A stretch of 64,000 nt of DNA from CAVVTR01 sp963751245 (lineage in GTDB: Bacteria; Acidobacteriota; Thermoanaerobaculia; Thermoanaerobaculales; Thermoanaerobaculaceae), in NCBI GenBank assembly GCA_963751245.1, contig CAVVTR010000011.1, positions 62,001-126,000 on the forward strand, written 5' to 3'. This document shows, one piece after another, positions 27,084 through 34,007 of the stretch; the first letter of the stretch is position 1, and each line of letters starts with the position of its first letter. The notes under the pieces were generated by a model that saw only the letters and a list, made by a program, of their open reading frames with translations, searched no databases and was not told where the DNA came from. The translations under genes and the position numbers were made by a program.

Positions 27084-28501
27084 GGAGTCTTCTCCTCTCG
27101 GAGGGCCGGCAGGTTGCCCAGGGGCTCGCCCAGGACGCCTTCGAGCCTGGCGGTCGTGGATGCGTAGTCCGCGTGAGTGCGGGCCGACGAGGTGCGCACC
27201 TCGAGCAGGACGCGCTCGGCGTCGAGCAGGTCGAGGGCGCCGACGGTTCCGGCGGCGTACCCCGCCTCGGCCGAGCTCAGGGATTGCTCTGCCTGAATGG
27301 TGAGGACGTCGTCGAAGAGGCGGAGCTGCTGCCAGGTGAGGTCGAGGCGCTGCTCGAGGTCGCCGAGGGACTGATCGAGGCCCGCGACGGCGCCGCGGCG
27401 CCTCTGGACGGCGGCGAGCCTGCGTTCGGCCGCCTCACGGACGCCGGCGGCCAGGGCGGCGCGGTGGATGGGGAGGTTGATCGCCGCCGACAGGCCCACG
27501 ATGTCCTGTCCGTTGTCCTCCGGCGGGCTGGCCCGGCCGGCGGCGTCGGTGCGGCGGCCCACGACGGTGTAGCCGAGGCCGAGCGTGACGTCGGGGTCGT
27601 AGGCCTTGCCGGCGAGCTGCTCCTCGGCGCCCGCCCCGGCGACGGCCGCTTCGGCCGCGGCGAGGGTCGGGTCGTTGGCCATCGCCGTCGCGCGCAGGAC
27701 CGCCGGATCCAGCCGGAAGCGGGCGGCGCGCGGGAGGGTCGGGCGGGGCAGCGGGGCGCCGGCCGGCTGGCCACGAAGCGCGTTGAGGGAGGCCTGCACG
27801 TCGGCGCGCCGGCGGGCGATGTCGAGCAGCTTGCCGTCGTCGCGGGTGATCTCCGCCTGGATGCGGATCACGGCCTGCTCGTTGCCGGCGCCGGTGGAGT
27901 AGCGGCTCCGCGCGACGTCCTCGTAGCGCCCCAGCGCGCCGCGGTCGGTACGGACGATGGCCGCCCAGGAGTCCAGAAACGCCGCCTCGTTCCAGAGCTG
28001 CCGCGCCTGGGTGACCACCGCGAGGCGCCGGGCCTCGACGAGGTGGCGCTGGCCGGCGGCGGCGAGGAGGGCCGCCTGCTCCCGGAGGTGCAACTTGCCG
28101 AACCAGGGGAAGCGCTGGGACAGGGTGACGGCCAGGCGCTGGGGTCCCACCCGCGTCTGGGGAGGCACGAGGTAGGCCATGACGGCCGCCGTGGGGTCGG
28201 GGAGGGAGCGGACCTGGGGGGCGACCTCCGCGGCGGCGCGGGCGTTGGCAGCCAGCGCGGCGACGTCCGGGTTGTGCTGCAGGACGTCCTGCAGGAAGAG
28301 CCTGAGGTCGGCGGCGTGGGCGGCCGAGGCGACGGCTTCGGCGGGCCTCGCCGTGGCCTCAGGCGCCGGCGCCGGGCCCGGCGAGGCGGCGGCCGGCAGG
28401 GCCAAGGCCGCAACGGCCAGGACGGCGCCGGCGCAAAGCAGGGCTGCTCTCGCCGGGCCGGCCGGCAGCGGATGCTTCTCACGGCTGTAGCGGGTGATCA
28501 T
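27080..28501 (-). CDS. cusC: TolC-family outer membrane channel (CusC type)
   Basis: 473 residues. An N-terminal signal region (LLCAGAVLAVAALALPAAA) precedes two outer-membrane-factor repeats of long helices: LRLFLQDVLQHNPDVAALAA in the first and DPAVLRATAMANDPTLAAAE in the second, with beta segments such as DVTLGLGYTVVGRR. The pattern LSQRFPWFGKLHLREQAALL is typical of metal-efflux members. It completes the Cus tripartite pump. The stop overlaps the cusB ATG (ATGA). ATG 28501 is 79 bp after the Cys-rich gene. Confidence 0.9.
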   Translation of the reverse strand: MITRYSREKHPLPAGPARAALLCAGAVLAVAALALPAAASPGPAPAPEATARPAEAVASAAHAADLRLFLQDVLQHNPDVAALAANARAAAEVAPQVRSLPDPTAAVMAYLVPPQTRVGPQRLAVTLSQRFPWFGKLHLREQAALLAAAGQRHLVEARRLAVVTQARQLWNEAAFLDSWAAIVRTDRGALGRYEDVARSRYSTGAGNEQAVIRIQAEITRDDGKLLDIARRRADVQASLNALRGQPAGAPLPRPTLPRAARFRLDPAVLRATAMANDPTLAAAEAAVAGAGAEEQLAGKAYDPDVTLGLGYTVVGRRTDAAGRASPPEDNGQDIVGLSAAINLPIHRAALAAGVREAAERRLAAVQRRRGAVAGLDQSLGDLEQRLDLTWQQLRLFDDVLTIQAEQSLSSAEAGYAAGTVGALDLLDAERVLLEVRTSSARTHADYASTTARLEGVLGEPLGNLPALREEKTP

Positions 28502-28580
28502 GTCTGCCTCCCATCACGTGCTCATGGTCGCGACACCGCACCCTCGGGCACGGTGGTGAGCTCATGGTCGCGATGGGCGG
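28502..28580. repeat. Short intergenic gap with a 13-bp direct repeat
   Basis: CTCATGGTCGCGA occurs at 28521-28533 and again at 28561-28573, 40 bp apart, in the gap between the Cys-rich gene and cusC. No gene is visible here. Confidence 0.5.
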
Positions 28581-28955
28581 CTAACAGCGCAGGGCGCAGA
28601 GATCCAGGTGGACGTCCCCGGGGCTGAAGCCGGTCCCGCTCCGGAGCGGGTCGGCGAAGGCGCCGGCGGGGAGCACGACGGGGTCGGCCACGGCGAGAAC
28701 CGCGGGGGTTGCGGTCGCGCCGTCGTGCGCGGGCTTCGGCGCCGGCGGGACCGCCGGCTGGGGGGCGTCGGAGGGCTCCCCGACGGTGCACGTGCAGCGA
28801 GCTGGGGTCTCGCAGCCGCAGCAGCACCCGCGGGCGCAGAACGCCGCGTGCGCCGCCGTGGCGCCGCCGGAGGCGCAGACGGCCGACGCGGCCACCAGCG
28901 GGGTGGCCACCATCAGCGCCGCGAGCGCCAGCTTCACGAGAGACGTGCCACGCAT
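28581..28955 (-). CDS. Small exported Cys-rich protein
   Basis: 124 residues. Signal-like start (LVKLALAALMVATPLVAASA), then a Cys cluster AFCARGCCCGCETPARCTC, seven Cys within about 17 residues. A Pro/Ala-rich linker follows and the protein ends LDLCALRC. No family recognised. Metallothionein-like Cys spacing and first place in the metal-pump operon suggest periplasmic or surface metal capture. The ATG sits 9 nt after the -10 hexamer and lacks a proper Shine-Dalgarno site, so translation may be leaderless. Confidence 0.7.
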   Translation of the reverse strand: MRGTSLVKLALAALMVATPLVAASAVCASGGATAAHAAFCARGCCCGCETPARCTCTVGEPSDAPQPAVPPAPKPAHDGATATPAVLAVADPVVLPAGAFADPLRSGTGFSPGDVHLDLCALRC

Positions 28956-28964
28956 GGCCTTCAG

Positions 28965-28993
28965 ACTGTAGTGAAGTCGATTTACTTCGTCAA
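28965..28993 (-). promoter_or_regulatory. Promoter of the metal-efflux operon with embedded operator
   Basis: Minus strand: TTGACG (28993-28988), 17-nt spacer, TACAGT (28970-28965). The spacer contains an inverted repeat with 5-bp arms, GAAGT-N6-ACTTC (28973-28988). A repressor bound there would block polymerase, as metal sensors of several families do. Which family is not determinable. Confidence 0.6.
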
Positions 28994-29019
28994 CATTTCC
29001 GCGCCGGCCGCCGGGTGCG

Positions 29020-29028
29020 TGCTATAGT
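29020..29028 (+). promoter_or_regulatory. Extended -10 promoter of ogt
   Basis: TGC-TATAGT (29020-29028) is an extended -10, 28 nt before the ATG at 29057; no -35 match. Confidence 0.5.
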
Positions 29029-29056
29029 CGAGCGGTTGAATCCAGGAGGAGAGAGG

Positions 29057-29548
29057 ATGGCTCGTCACGCGGCTACGGTGTGCTTCGACACGCCGCTTGG
29101 CCCCATCGAGATCGAGGCGTCCGCCACAGGCGTCACCCGTGTTCGCTTCAGCGGCCGCGGAGTGCCGCGCGAGGTGGGCGAGGGCCGGGCCCTGGTCCTG
29201 GCGCGCCGGGCGCAGGGCGAGATCACGGCCTACCTCGCCGGCGAGCTGCGCGCCTTCTCGGTGCCGGTGGCCATGAGCGGCACGGACTTCCAGCTCGCGG
29301 TGTGGGGTGAGCTCCGGCGGGTCGGCTACGGCGAGACGACGACCTACGGCAGGATCGCCACGAGGCTGGGGAAGCCCCGGGCGGCGCGTGCCGTGGGCTC
29401 CGCCTGCCGGACGAACCCGGTTGCCATGATCGTCCCGTGTCACCGGGTGCTCTCTGGACACGGCGAGCTCACGGGGTTCAACGGCGGGCTGGAACGCAAG
29501 CGGACGCTGCTCGAGCTGGAGCGCGCCCCGGACGGCGTGGGGAGCTGA
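29057..29548 (+). CDS. ogt: Methylated-DNA--protein-cysteine methyltransferase
   Basis: 163-residue suicide DNA-repair enzyme that takes the alkyl group from O6-alkylguanine onto its own Cys. The active-site motif is MIVPCHRVLS (Cys in PCHR), preceded by the DNA-binding helix region YGRIATRLGKPRAARAVGSA and followed by the DELTGFNGGLERK-like segment (ELTGFNGGLERKRTLLELE). ATG 29057 has AGGAGGAGAGAGG just upstream. It stands alone, divergent from the metal operon, with its own extended -10. Could equally be named MGMT/adaB; no Ada N-terminal domain is present. Confidence 0.93.
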   Translation: MARHAATVCFDTPLGPIEIEASATGVTRVRFSGRGVPREVGEGRALVLARRAQGEITAYLAGELRAFSVPVAMSGTDFQLAVWGELRRVGYGETTTYGRIATRLGKPRAARAVGSACRTNPVAMIVPCHRVLSGHGELTGFNGGLERKRTLLELERAPDGVGS

Positions 29549-29657
29549 GATCTCCCGACGGGGCGGGGCCCTCGGACGGTGACGGCCCGCTCTTGACACC
29601 TGGTGACGGCGGCCGCAGCTTGACAGTGAGCGCTGCAGACAGGGGGGAGGTGGAGCG

Positions 29658-29951
29658 ATGCGGGCCTATCTGATCTTCACCGGTTCCGGGCCGATCCTGA
29701 TCCTGACCACGTACCCCACGGTGACCGATGCGGGCCTGGTGGCGAAGCTCGAGCACAAGGGCATCCAGAAGTTCATCGCCTACGAGGTTCCGGTGGAGCG
29801 GACCAGCGCCCTGTACGGCGTTCCGTTCGAGGTCATCGCGGCCGACCTCGCGGGCTGCCAGGACGTGCGCGTCCTGGACTTCAACGGCCACCACATCTTC
29901 GCCAACTTCCGCCTCAGCGAGCTCGGCGAGGCGATCCGCCACGGGGACTGA
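29658..29951 (+). CDS. Small conserved-looking cytoplasmic protein, function unknown
   Basis: 97 residues, no signal peptide or membrane segment. The sequence starts RAYLIFTGSGPILILTTYP and looks like a compact alpha/beta fold; an internal segment is FIAYEVPVERTSALYGVPFE. I recognise no catalytic motif. ATG 29658 follows GGGGGGAGG. Two TTGACA hexamers occur upstream (29593-29598 and 29620-29625) without matching -10 elements. It converges on maf with a 2-bp gap. Confidence 0.65.
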   Translation: MRAYLIFTGSGPILILTTYPTVTDAGLVAKLEHKGIQKFIAYEVPVERTSALYGVPFEVIAADLAGCQDVRVLDFNGHHIFANFRLSELGEAIRHGD

Positions 29952-29953
29952 CC

Positions 29954-30571
29954 TCAGGGCCCGGCGGCGATGACCAGCCGCCCGCCGTCGCGGCGGAGCG
30001 CGAGGCCGAGCGTTCTCAGCATACCGGGCAGGGGCGCCAGGGGCAGCCCGACCACGGCCTGGACGTTGCCCTCGACGCGTTCGACCAGCAGCGCGCCCGC
30101 ACCCTGGATGGCGTAGGCGCCAGCCTTGTCGTCGCCCTCCCCGGTGGCCACGTACCACGCGAGGAGCTCATCGTCGGCCGGGACGAAGGTCACGTCCGCG
30201 CGCTCGAGATGCTCCGCGGCCCGACCGCCGTAGAGCAGACAGACCGCCGTGAGCACGGCGTGGGTGCGCCCCGAGAGCTCGCGCAGCATCGCCAGCGCGG
30301 CGGGCCTGTCCGCCGGCTTGCCGAGGATGCGTCCTGCCACGGTGACCACCGTGTCGGCGGCCAGGACCGGGAGACCGCCGCCGGCCTGGGCCGTCGCCTC
30401 GGCCTTGGCGCGCGCGATGCGCACGGCGTGGACCCCGGGGTCCTCCTGGGGCCGCGGCGTCTCGTCCACGTCCGGGGCCACGATGCGGAGCTCGATGCCG
30501 AGCCTGCCCAGCAGCGCGCTGCGGCGGGGCGAGGACGAGGCCAGGATGAGGGGAAGAGAGCGGAGGGTCAC
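29954..30571 (-). CDS. maf: Maf-type nucleotide pyrophosphatase
   Basis: 205 residues. Maf proteins hydrolyse non-canonical or excess NTPs (dTTP, UTP or 7-methyl-GTP) to the monophosphate. Family motifs: LILASSSPRRSALLGRLG at residues 8-25, PDVDETP, the catalytic region LAADTVVTVAGRILGKP and YAIQGAGALLVERVEGN. The QGAG/GK-P pattern suggests the dTTP/UTP-specific YhdE-like subgroup. ATG 30571 overlaps the nfeD stop (ATGA). Confidence 0.92.
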   Translation of the reverse strand: MTLRSLPLILASSSPRRSALLGRLGIELRIVAPDVDETPRPQEDPGVHAVRIARAKAEATAQAGGGLPVLAADTVVTVAGRILGKPADRPAALAMLRELSGRTHAVLTAVCLLYGGRAAEHLERADVTFVPADDELLAWYVATGEGDDKAGAYAIQGAGALLVERVEGNVQAVVGLPLAPLPGMLRTLGLALRRDGGRLVIAAGP

Positions 30572-31095
30572 GACGGCGAGGACGCCGGCTCGGGGCGGCG
30601 GACGGTGATCACGGAGCGGGTGCAGTCCACCACCGAGACCTCGCTGCCCGCCGGGATCTCCTCGTCGTCCACGCTCTTCGCCGCCAGGGTGACGACGCGC
30701 CCCTCGCTCTCGAGGCGGACCTGACCGTACCCGCCGGGGGGAAGCGTCCTGACCACGATGGCCCGCTCGGTGGCGGCGGCGATGGCGCAGGCGCCGCGAA
30801 CGAGCAGGAACGTGAGGGCGAAGGCGGCCACCCCCGCAGCGACGGCGACCTCCGCGATCGTGTCGGAGCGCATGCGCTCCCAGGCGCCGAGAACGAGGCC
30901 CGTGAGGCCGAAGATCGCCAGGCCGGTGCTCAACCTGCGGCCGAGCAGGTTGAGATGGCCGTAGTGCTGCTCCGGGACCGGGACGGTCAGATGTCTGCTC
31001 GGTGAGAGGTGGGGGAGGCCGCGCAGCATCCCCGTGCCGGCGGCGAGGATCAGCCCCGCCAGCAGTGACATCAGATAAAGGAAGGCCCAGGTCAC
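30568..31095 (-). CDS. NfeD-like membrane protein
   Basis: About 175 residues: a first hydrophobic helix (FLYLMSLLAGLILAAG), two more in the middle (GLAIFGLTGLVLGAW, VAAGVAAFALTFLLV), and an OB-fold NfeD C-terminal domain (GYGQVRLESEGRVVTLAAKS, IPAGSEVSVVD). NfeD proteins work with flotillin/stomatin-type membrane proteins; none is adjacent. A longer start at GTG 31113 is possible, but codons 3-4 of that version are the TACAAT hexamer that looks like the -10, so GTG 31095 is preferred. Coupled to maf. Confidence 0.75.
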   Translation of the reverse strand: MTWAFLYLMSLLAGLILAAGTGMLRGLPHLSPSRHLTVPVPEQHYGHLNLLGRRLSTGLAIFGLTGLVLGAWERMRSDTIAEVAVAAGVAAFALTFLLVRGACAIAAATERAIVVRTLPPGGYGQVRLESEGRVVTLAAKSVDDEEIPAGSEVSVVDCTRSVITVRRPEPASSPS

Positions 31096-31101
31096 GGGAT
31101 C

Positions 31102-31107
31102 ATTGTA
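31102..31107 (-). promoter_or_regulatory. -10 element for nfeD-maf, implying a near-leaderless start
   Basis: TACAAT on the minus strand, 6 nt before GTG 31095. No Shine-Dalgarno site fits in between. Confidence 0.45.
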
Positions 31108-31161
31108 GCCCACCTCGCCGCGTCCGCGGCGGCGGCACCGCGGGGGGCCGGGCGCCGTGCG

Positions 31162-31557
31162 TCACGGCCCGGGGGAGAGCCGCACGATGGGCGAGGGGGC
31201 GCCGGCGTCGTCGACGTTGACGTAGGTGATCACGGCCTCGGTGACCTGCCGGGTCGGCCCGCTGGCGCCAGCGTGGCAGGCCTCCACGTCGACCCGGACC
31301 GTGACGGAGGTGTTGCCCAGGCGGACCAGGGCGCCGTAGAACGACACCAGGTCCCCCACGTACACGGGTGCGTGGAACACCACCTTGTCCATGGCCACGG
31401 TCACCACGCGGCGGGCCCCGTGCCGGTAGGCTTCGATCGCCCCCGCCTGGTCGAGGTACGAGAGGATCACCCCGCCGAAGATGGTGCCGTGGGGGTTCGT
31501 GTCGCGGGGGAGCATGGAGACGCGGATGGCGGGCTGGCGGCCTGTGGGCTGGCTCAC
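31162..31557 (-). CDS. Acyl-CoA thioesterase (YciA/hotdog family)
   Basis: 131-residue hotdog-fold enzyme hydrolysing acyl-CoA to fatty acid and CoA. The family active-site stretch is NPHGTIFGGVILSYLDQAGA, with the Asn and Asp typical of acyl-CoA hydrolases, followed by VTVAMDKVVFHAPVYVGD. Length and motifs match YciA-type enzymes, usually homohexameric and cytoplasmic. GTG 31557 lies 6 nt after TAGATT and has no Shine-Dalgarno site. Monocistronic. Confidence 0.9.
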   Translation of the reverse strand: MSQPTGRQPAIRVSMLPRDTNPHGTIFGGVILSYLDQAGAIEAYRHGARRVVTVAMDKVVFHAPVYVGDLVSFYGALVRLGNTSVTVRVDVEACHAGASGPTRQVTEAVITYVNVDDAGAPSPIVRLSPGP

Positions 31558-31563
31558 GGCGAC

Positions 31564-31569
31564 AATCTA
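31564..31569 (-). promoter_or_regulatory. Possible -10 for the thioesterase gene
   Basis: TAGATT on the minus strand, 6 nt upstream of GTG 31557; fits a leaderless transcript. Confidence 0.35.
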
Positions 31570-31594
31570 GCAGAGATGCGGCCGGCCGGTTGTG

Positions 31595-31603
31595 TGCTAG
31601 GGT
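31595..31603 (+). promoter_or_regulatory. Weak extended -10 for the exported coiled-coil protein
   Basis: TGC-TAGGGT at 31595-31603. It would give a ~200-nt untranslated leader before the signal-peptide start at 31810. I see no riboswitch in 31604-31809. Confidence 0.25.
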
Positions 31604-31809
31604 GATTTTGAATGGCCTGGAGCCCATGGCAGCCGTCCTTTCAGCCGTTCCGGGGCGGGGCGCCGCGGACGGTGAGGCCGCGGCCGGGGAATGGATGCGG
31701 CGGCGCCGGTCGCCGTAACACTGGCAGCACCACCCCGGCTTTGCGCGACGCGGCTCCGTGGCCGGGGCGTGACCGGGCGGCGTCGGCCGTCCGCCGGGAG
31801 GGGCACCCA

Positions 31810-32538
31810 ATGGCGCGTCGAATGGCGGTGGTGGTGGCCGGAGCGTTGCTCGCGGGATGGGTCTCGGCCCAGGGTCCGAATCCCGTGCTGGACGTGTTCA
31901 AGGCGCAGCTGGAGATGGAGCACAAGCTACTGAACCTGGACCTCGCGCGGCTGGACCGCGTGCAGGAGCAGCTCAAGGCCGCGACGGACCGTCTGGTGCG
32001 GCTCAACGACGACCTGCTCCGCGCCGAGCGCGAGGGCGAGGACGTCGAGGGCTACGTCGCCAGGTCCAACGATATCCGCGTCGCGGAGGGCACCGTGAAG
32101 GAGCTCATCGACGGTGCGGCGCAGCTGAGGGCCACCATGGGCGCGCGGCGAGGCACCGCCGAGCTGCTGCAGGCGGAGGTGGCGCGCCTCGCGGGAACGG
32201 GCCAGGCGACGCAGGACGAGGTATCCGGCACCTGGGCCGTGAGCATCGAGCCCGGGGGCATGAAGGGGACGTTCGACCTGCGTCTTGACGGCACCTTGAT
32301 CAGCGGGGTATACCAGCTGTCCGGCGGATGGAAGGGGTCCCTGAGGGGCACCTTCATCGGCGGCAACATCAGGCTGGAGAGAATCGACTCGCAGCTCGGC
32401 CTGGCGGCGGTCTACACGGGTCGCCTGGTCACCCGGGACGGCGAACGGCGGATCGAGGGGCAGTGGGAGAGCACCAACCTCGCCGACGGGCTGCCCGGCT
32501 CGGGTACCTGGGTCGCCCGGAAGGAGCCGCGGTCCTGA
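31810..32538 (+). CDS. Exported protein with coiled coil and beta-rich C-terminus, unknown
   Basis: 242 residues. Signal peptide at 1-20 (RMAVVVAGALLAGWVSAQ). Residues ~25-130 are a long charged helix/coiled coil (EMEHKLLNLDLARLDRVQEQ...). Residues ~140-240 are beta-rich with GTWAVSIEPGGMKGTFDLRL and GVYQLSGGWKGSLRGTF, resembling lipocalin-like barrels seen in small exported proteins. No enzyme motif. ATG 31810 follows GGGAGGGG; an ATG at 31612 in the same frame lacks protein-like sequence before the signal peptide. It precedes the TPR gene by 23 bp and may form an operon with it. Confidence 0.7.
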   Translation: MARRMAVVVAGALLAGWVSAQGPNPVLDVFKAQLEMEHKLLNLDLARLDRVQEQLKAATDRLVRLNDDLLRAEREGEDVEGYVARSNDIRVAEGTVKELIDGAAQLRATMGARRGTAELLQAEVARLAGTGQATQDEVSGTWAVSIEPGGMKGTFDLRLDGTLISGVYQLSGGWKGSLRGTFIGGNIRLERIDSQLGLAAVYTGRLVTRDGERRIEGQWESTNLADGLPGSGTWVARKEPRS

Positions 32539-32561
32539 ACCGTTGAGAGGAAACTGAAGGC

Positions 32562-33188
32562 ATGTGGAAGAACCCTGTTGCGACAGCCATCGTCGGGCTC
32601 ATGCTCGGCTTCTTCGCGGGATATCTGATCGGTCAGGGAGGCGGCGCCGCGGCGGCCGCGGGCGGGGCCGGCAACCCCCACGCCGGCGTGCAGGGGGCGC
32701 CGGCCCTGGACGGCGCGCCGGTGCAGCCGCCGTCCGGCGGGCGGACGGCGGCCAGCTCGAACCCTCGGCTCATGGAGCAGGCCAGGGACCTCGAGGCGGT
32801 CCTGGCCAAGAACCCCGGCGACTACACCACCCTGGTCGAGATGGGGAACGTCCAGTACGACATGAGCAACTTCGTGTCCGCGGCCGACTACTACGAGCGT
32901 GCGCGCAAGATCAAGGACGACTCCGCCGACGTGCTCACCGACCTGGGGGTCTGCTACCGGGAGACCAAGCAGCCCGACAAGGCGGTCGAGCTCTTCGACC
33001 GCGCGGCGGACATGAGCCCCGCTCACTGGCAGTCGCGGTACAACGCCGCGGTGGTCAGGCTGTTCGACCTGAACGACCCGAAGGGCGCGCAGGAGGAGCT
33101 CACCAAGCTCAAGTCCCTGGGCGCCGCCGTCTCGGGGATGCCCGACCTCACGAGCCTCGAGCAGGAGATCGCGGCCCGGCTCAAGTGA
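32562..33188 (+). CDS. Membrane-anchored TPR protein
   Basis: 208 residues. One N-terminal transmembrane helix (AIVGLMLGFFAGYLIGQG), a Gly/Ala/Pro linker, then three tetratricopeptide-like repeats between ~75 and 185 (DYTTLVEMGNVQYDMSNFVS, ADVLTDLGVCYRETKQPDKA, WQSRYNAAVVRLFDLNDPKG). TPR proteins of this build are assembly scaffolds at the inner membrane. The stop overlaps the next gene's GTG (GTGA). No partner is obvious. Confidence 0.85.
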   Translation: MWKNPVATAIVGLMLGFFAGYLIGQGGGAAAAAGGAGNPHAGVQGAPALDGAPVQPPSGGRTAASSNPRLMEQARDLEAVLAKNPGDYTTLVEMGNVQYDMSNFVSAADYYERARKIKDDSADVLTDLGVCYRETKQPDKAVELFDRAADMSPAHWQSRYNAAVVRLFDLNDPKGAQEELTKLKSLGAAVSGMPDLTSLEQEIAARLK

Positions 33189-33445
33189 CACGCGTCGTCG
33201 TCATCCTGCTGGTGCTGTACGTGGTGTGGCGGGTCGCCTCCACCCTGGGGCGCCGCCGCGAGCGCGAGTATCGCGCCAGCCAGGAGAGCCGAATGGCGGG
33301 CGGCGTCGTGCTTCCCATGGCGCGCTGCAGCCGCTGCGGCCGCTACCTGTCGGCAGGGGAGATGCGCTGGGAGGGCCGCTGGCCGAACCGGCGCGCCGTG
33401 TGCGCCAACGGCTGTCCGGAGCGCGACGATGACGGACCCTCGTGA
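33185..33445 (+). CDS. Small membrane protein with zinc ribbon (PP0621-like)
   Basis: 86 residues. One N-terminal helix (VVVILLVLYVVWRVAST), a basic linker and a C-terminal zinc-ribbon: MARCSRCGRYLSAGEM and, after a spacer, VCANGCPE (four Cys in two pairs). This fits the PP0621-type small proteins of unknown role. GTG 33185 overlaps the TPR stop and the 3' end overlaps the aldolase gene by 17 bp, so the three are one transcription unit. Confidence 0.75.
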   Translation: MTRVVVILLVLYVVWRVASTLGRRREREYRASQESRMAGGVVLPMARCSRCGRYLSAGEMRWEGRWPNRRAVCANGCPERDDDGPS

Positions 33446-34007
33446 GCTCCGCCTGAGAGCCGAGCTGGTCGCCGCCGGGGCGCGCCTGGCGCGCCTCGGC
33501 CTGGTGCGCGGCGGGGAGGGGAACCTGTCCGCGCGGCTGGGCTCCGGGCACGTGCTCATCTCGCCCCGCGGCGCCGACAAGGGCCGGTTGTCGATGCCCT
33601 CCCTGGTGCGGCGCGCGCTGGCCGGCGGCGGTGGGGACGAAGCCTCCACCGAGGCCGTCGTCCACCTGGCCGTGTACCGTCGCTGTCCGGAGGTGGGCGC
33701 CCTGGTGCACGCCCACCCCGGCGCGGTGCTGGCGCTGGACGCGCTGGGCGGTGTGCCGGAGCCCGCGGCGCTGCTCGAGGGCCCGGTCGTGGTGCCCCGC
33801 ATCGTTCGCGTGCCCCCCCTCGCGCCCGGTGGCGAGGCCCTCGCCGCGGCGTGCGCGGAGGCGCTCCGCGGGGCTCCGGTGGCGGTCCTGAGCGCCCACG
33901 GGGTCCTCGCTGCGGGCAGGGACGCCGCCGAGGCCGTGTTCCGCGTGGAGGTGACCGAGCTGCTGGCCTCCGTGGCCCTGGCCGCGAAGACGGGGGCGGG
34001 GGCGTGA
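33429..34007 (+). CDS. Class II aldolase/adducin-family protein
   Basis: 192 residues. Zinc-dependent aldolase fold as in L-fuculose-phosphate aldolase: GEGNLSARLGSGHVLISPRG for phosphate binding, catalytic Glu and zinc His pair in STEAVVHLAVYRRCPEV and LVHAHPG, third zinc His in LSAHGVLAAG. Related enzymes cleave sugar phosphates or act as methylthioribulose-1-phosphate dehydratases (mtnB). Without pathway neighbours the substrate stays open. Start overlaps the zinc-ribbon gene and the stop overlaps rarA (GTGA). Confidence 0.85.
   Translation: MTDPRELRLRAELVAAGARLARLGLVRGGEGNLSARLGSGHVLISPRGADKGRLSMPSLVRRALAGGGGDEASTEAVVHLAVYRRCPEVGALVHAHPGAVLALDALGGVPEPAALLEGPVVVPRIVRVPPLAPGGEALAAACAEALRGAPVAVLSAHGVLAAGRDAAEAVFRVEVTELLASVALAAKTGAGA

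Noticed and set aside
28502..28580. CRISPR or larger repeat array suggested by the 13-bp repeat
   Set aside because: Only two copies, 40 bp apart, no further units.
31612..31809. Longer N-terminus for the exported coiled-coil protein, from ATG 31612
   Set aside because: The extra 66 residues are Arg/Pro/Gly low complexity and would bury the signal peptide that starts at 31810, which has its own ribosome site.
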